Positions 63,430 through 64,000 of a stretch of 64,000 nucleotides of DNA are shown piece after piece. Positions within the stretch are counted from its first letter, which is position 1. The number at the start of each line of letters is the position of its first letter. A program made the position numbers and the translations under genes. Source of the DNA: Diphasiastrum complanatum (lineage: Eukaryota > Streptophyta > Lycopodiopsida > Lycopodiales > Lycopodiaceae); the NCBI GenBank assembly GCA_029204225.1, contig CM055100.1, positions 18,313,595-18,377,594 of the forward strand, written 5' to 3'. The notes below the pieces were generated by a model. That model worked only from the letters and a program-made list of their open reading frames with translations. It searched no databases and had not been told where the DNA came from.

Positions 63430-64000
63430 AAGGGGGAGTGTTAGATTTCTTATGCTTAGTCTTAAAGAAATCGTTCGAGTAATGAGCATTCTGAAAAACT
63501 GAAGGCCGACAACATATTATCGGGCCTTCACATTTTTTTCCCTTGAGATTTCTTGTGCCTCAGAAATCATTTTAAGGCACCTTCTCCTTCTTCGCCTTTT
63601 TCACTCCTTAGCAAAAAATGCGACACATTGGCCAAGTGGCCAGAATGCCTTAGAAACTATTTTTAATTTTTTCACCTTTTTCTCTTTGCAAAAAATGCGA
63701 CAAAGTATCCAGAAAACCTTAAAACCATTTTAGGGCACCTTTGTCTTTTTCGGTTTTCTTCGCCACCTCTAAACTAAGGCACTTTTCACCTTTCTCACTG
63801 CCTTTAGTTTAAGGCACCTTCGCCTTCTTCTCTGCCTTCAGTGTAACACACTTTTCGGTTTTTTTGCCTTCTTCGCTGCCTTGAATCCAAGGGCGCCTTA
63901 GAGATTTACATACCTTTAGTGTGAGGGCCCCTTCAGGAGTTGCAAACCTTCAGTCTAAAGGCACCTTCGGGTTTTTTGGCTTTTTCGCGTTTTTGCTGCA
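63430..64000 (+). repeat. copia E polypurine tract and LTR (runs off window)
   Basis: AAGGGGGAG at 63430-63438 precedes TGTTAGATTTC. The visible 560 bp are pyrimidine-rich and made largely of diverged copies of a phrase like AAGGCACCTTCGCCTTCTTC, repeated every 45-70 bp from about 63575 onward. Confidence 0.65.

Overview
The window looks like nuclear DNA of a land plant with a large, transposon-packed genome. Evidence: chromodomain Ty3/gypsy and Ty1/copia elements primed by initiator tRNA-Met, DUF659-type hAT elements with 80-100 bp GT-AG introns, LINE families, long (GA)n arrays, and one host-like gene with TE-sized introns. A fern or similar lineage is plausible, but the sequence alone does not fix the taxon. 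No prokaryotic genes, rRNA, tRNA or CRISPR were seen. Almost every coding region is a broken transposon gene; the exceptions are a nearly intact copia element and two host-like loci (38.85-42.24 kb and 45.75-46.23 kb).

Layout. 0-8.2 kb: a minus-strand hAT-like transposase pseudogene, split near its tail by a gypsy element (1372-5130) whose leader is a 178-bp-arm inverted repeat between head-to-head LTRs. 8.5-11.5 kb: diverged GC-rich direct repeats flank a 1.4 kb inverted repeat; both arms carry a fragment that looks like a DRD1/CLASSY-type SNF2 ATPase. 11.5-13.4 kb: a second hAT-like element with internal deletions. 13.6-16.8 kb: a 5'-truncated sister of the first gypsy element. 18-32.9 kb: a minus-strand LINE broken by a gypsy element (18630-23401, target duplication CTCAA) and by a young copia element (27284-32693, target duplication TGGAT). 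32.9-37.4 kb: a third gypsy relative.

37.4-44.5 kb holds TE scraps around a host-like gene of which four 3' exons are visible. 44.5-51.6 kb is largely non-coding, with a Tudor-like reading frame, microsatellites, L1-type LINE pieces and two strong hairpins. 51.6-64 kb contains a decayed copia element, gypsy gag pieces on both strands, a probable MULE-type transposase fragment, and a copia 3' end with its LTR running off the window.

The main story is layered insertion. Deleting the nested elements together with one copy of each target duplication rejoins the older LINE and hAT reading frames in phase. LTR comparison by hand orders the events: LINE first, then gypsy B (about 28 substitutions between its LTRs), then copia (about 4). 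The most interesting loci are the SNF2-fragment inverted repeat and the gypsy leader hairpin, both of which could in principle yield double-stranded RNA.
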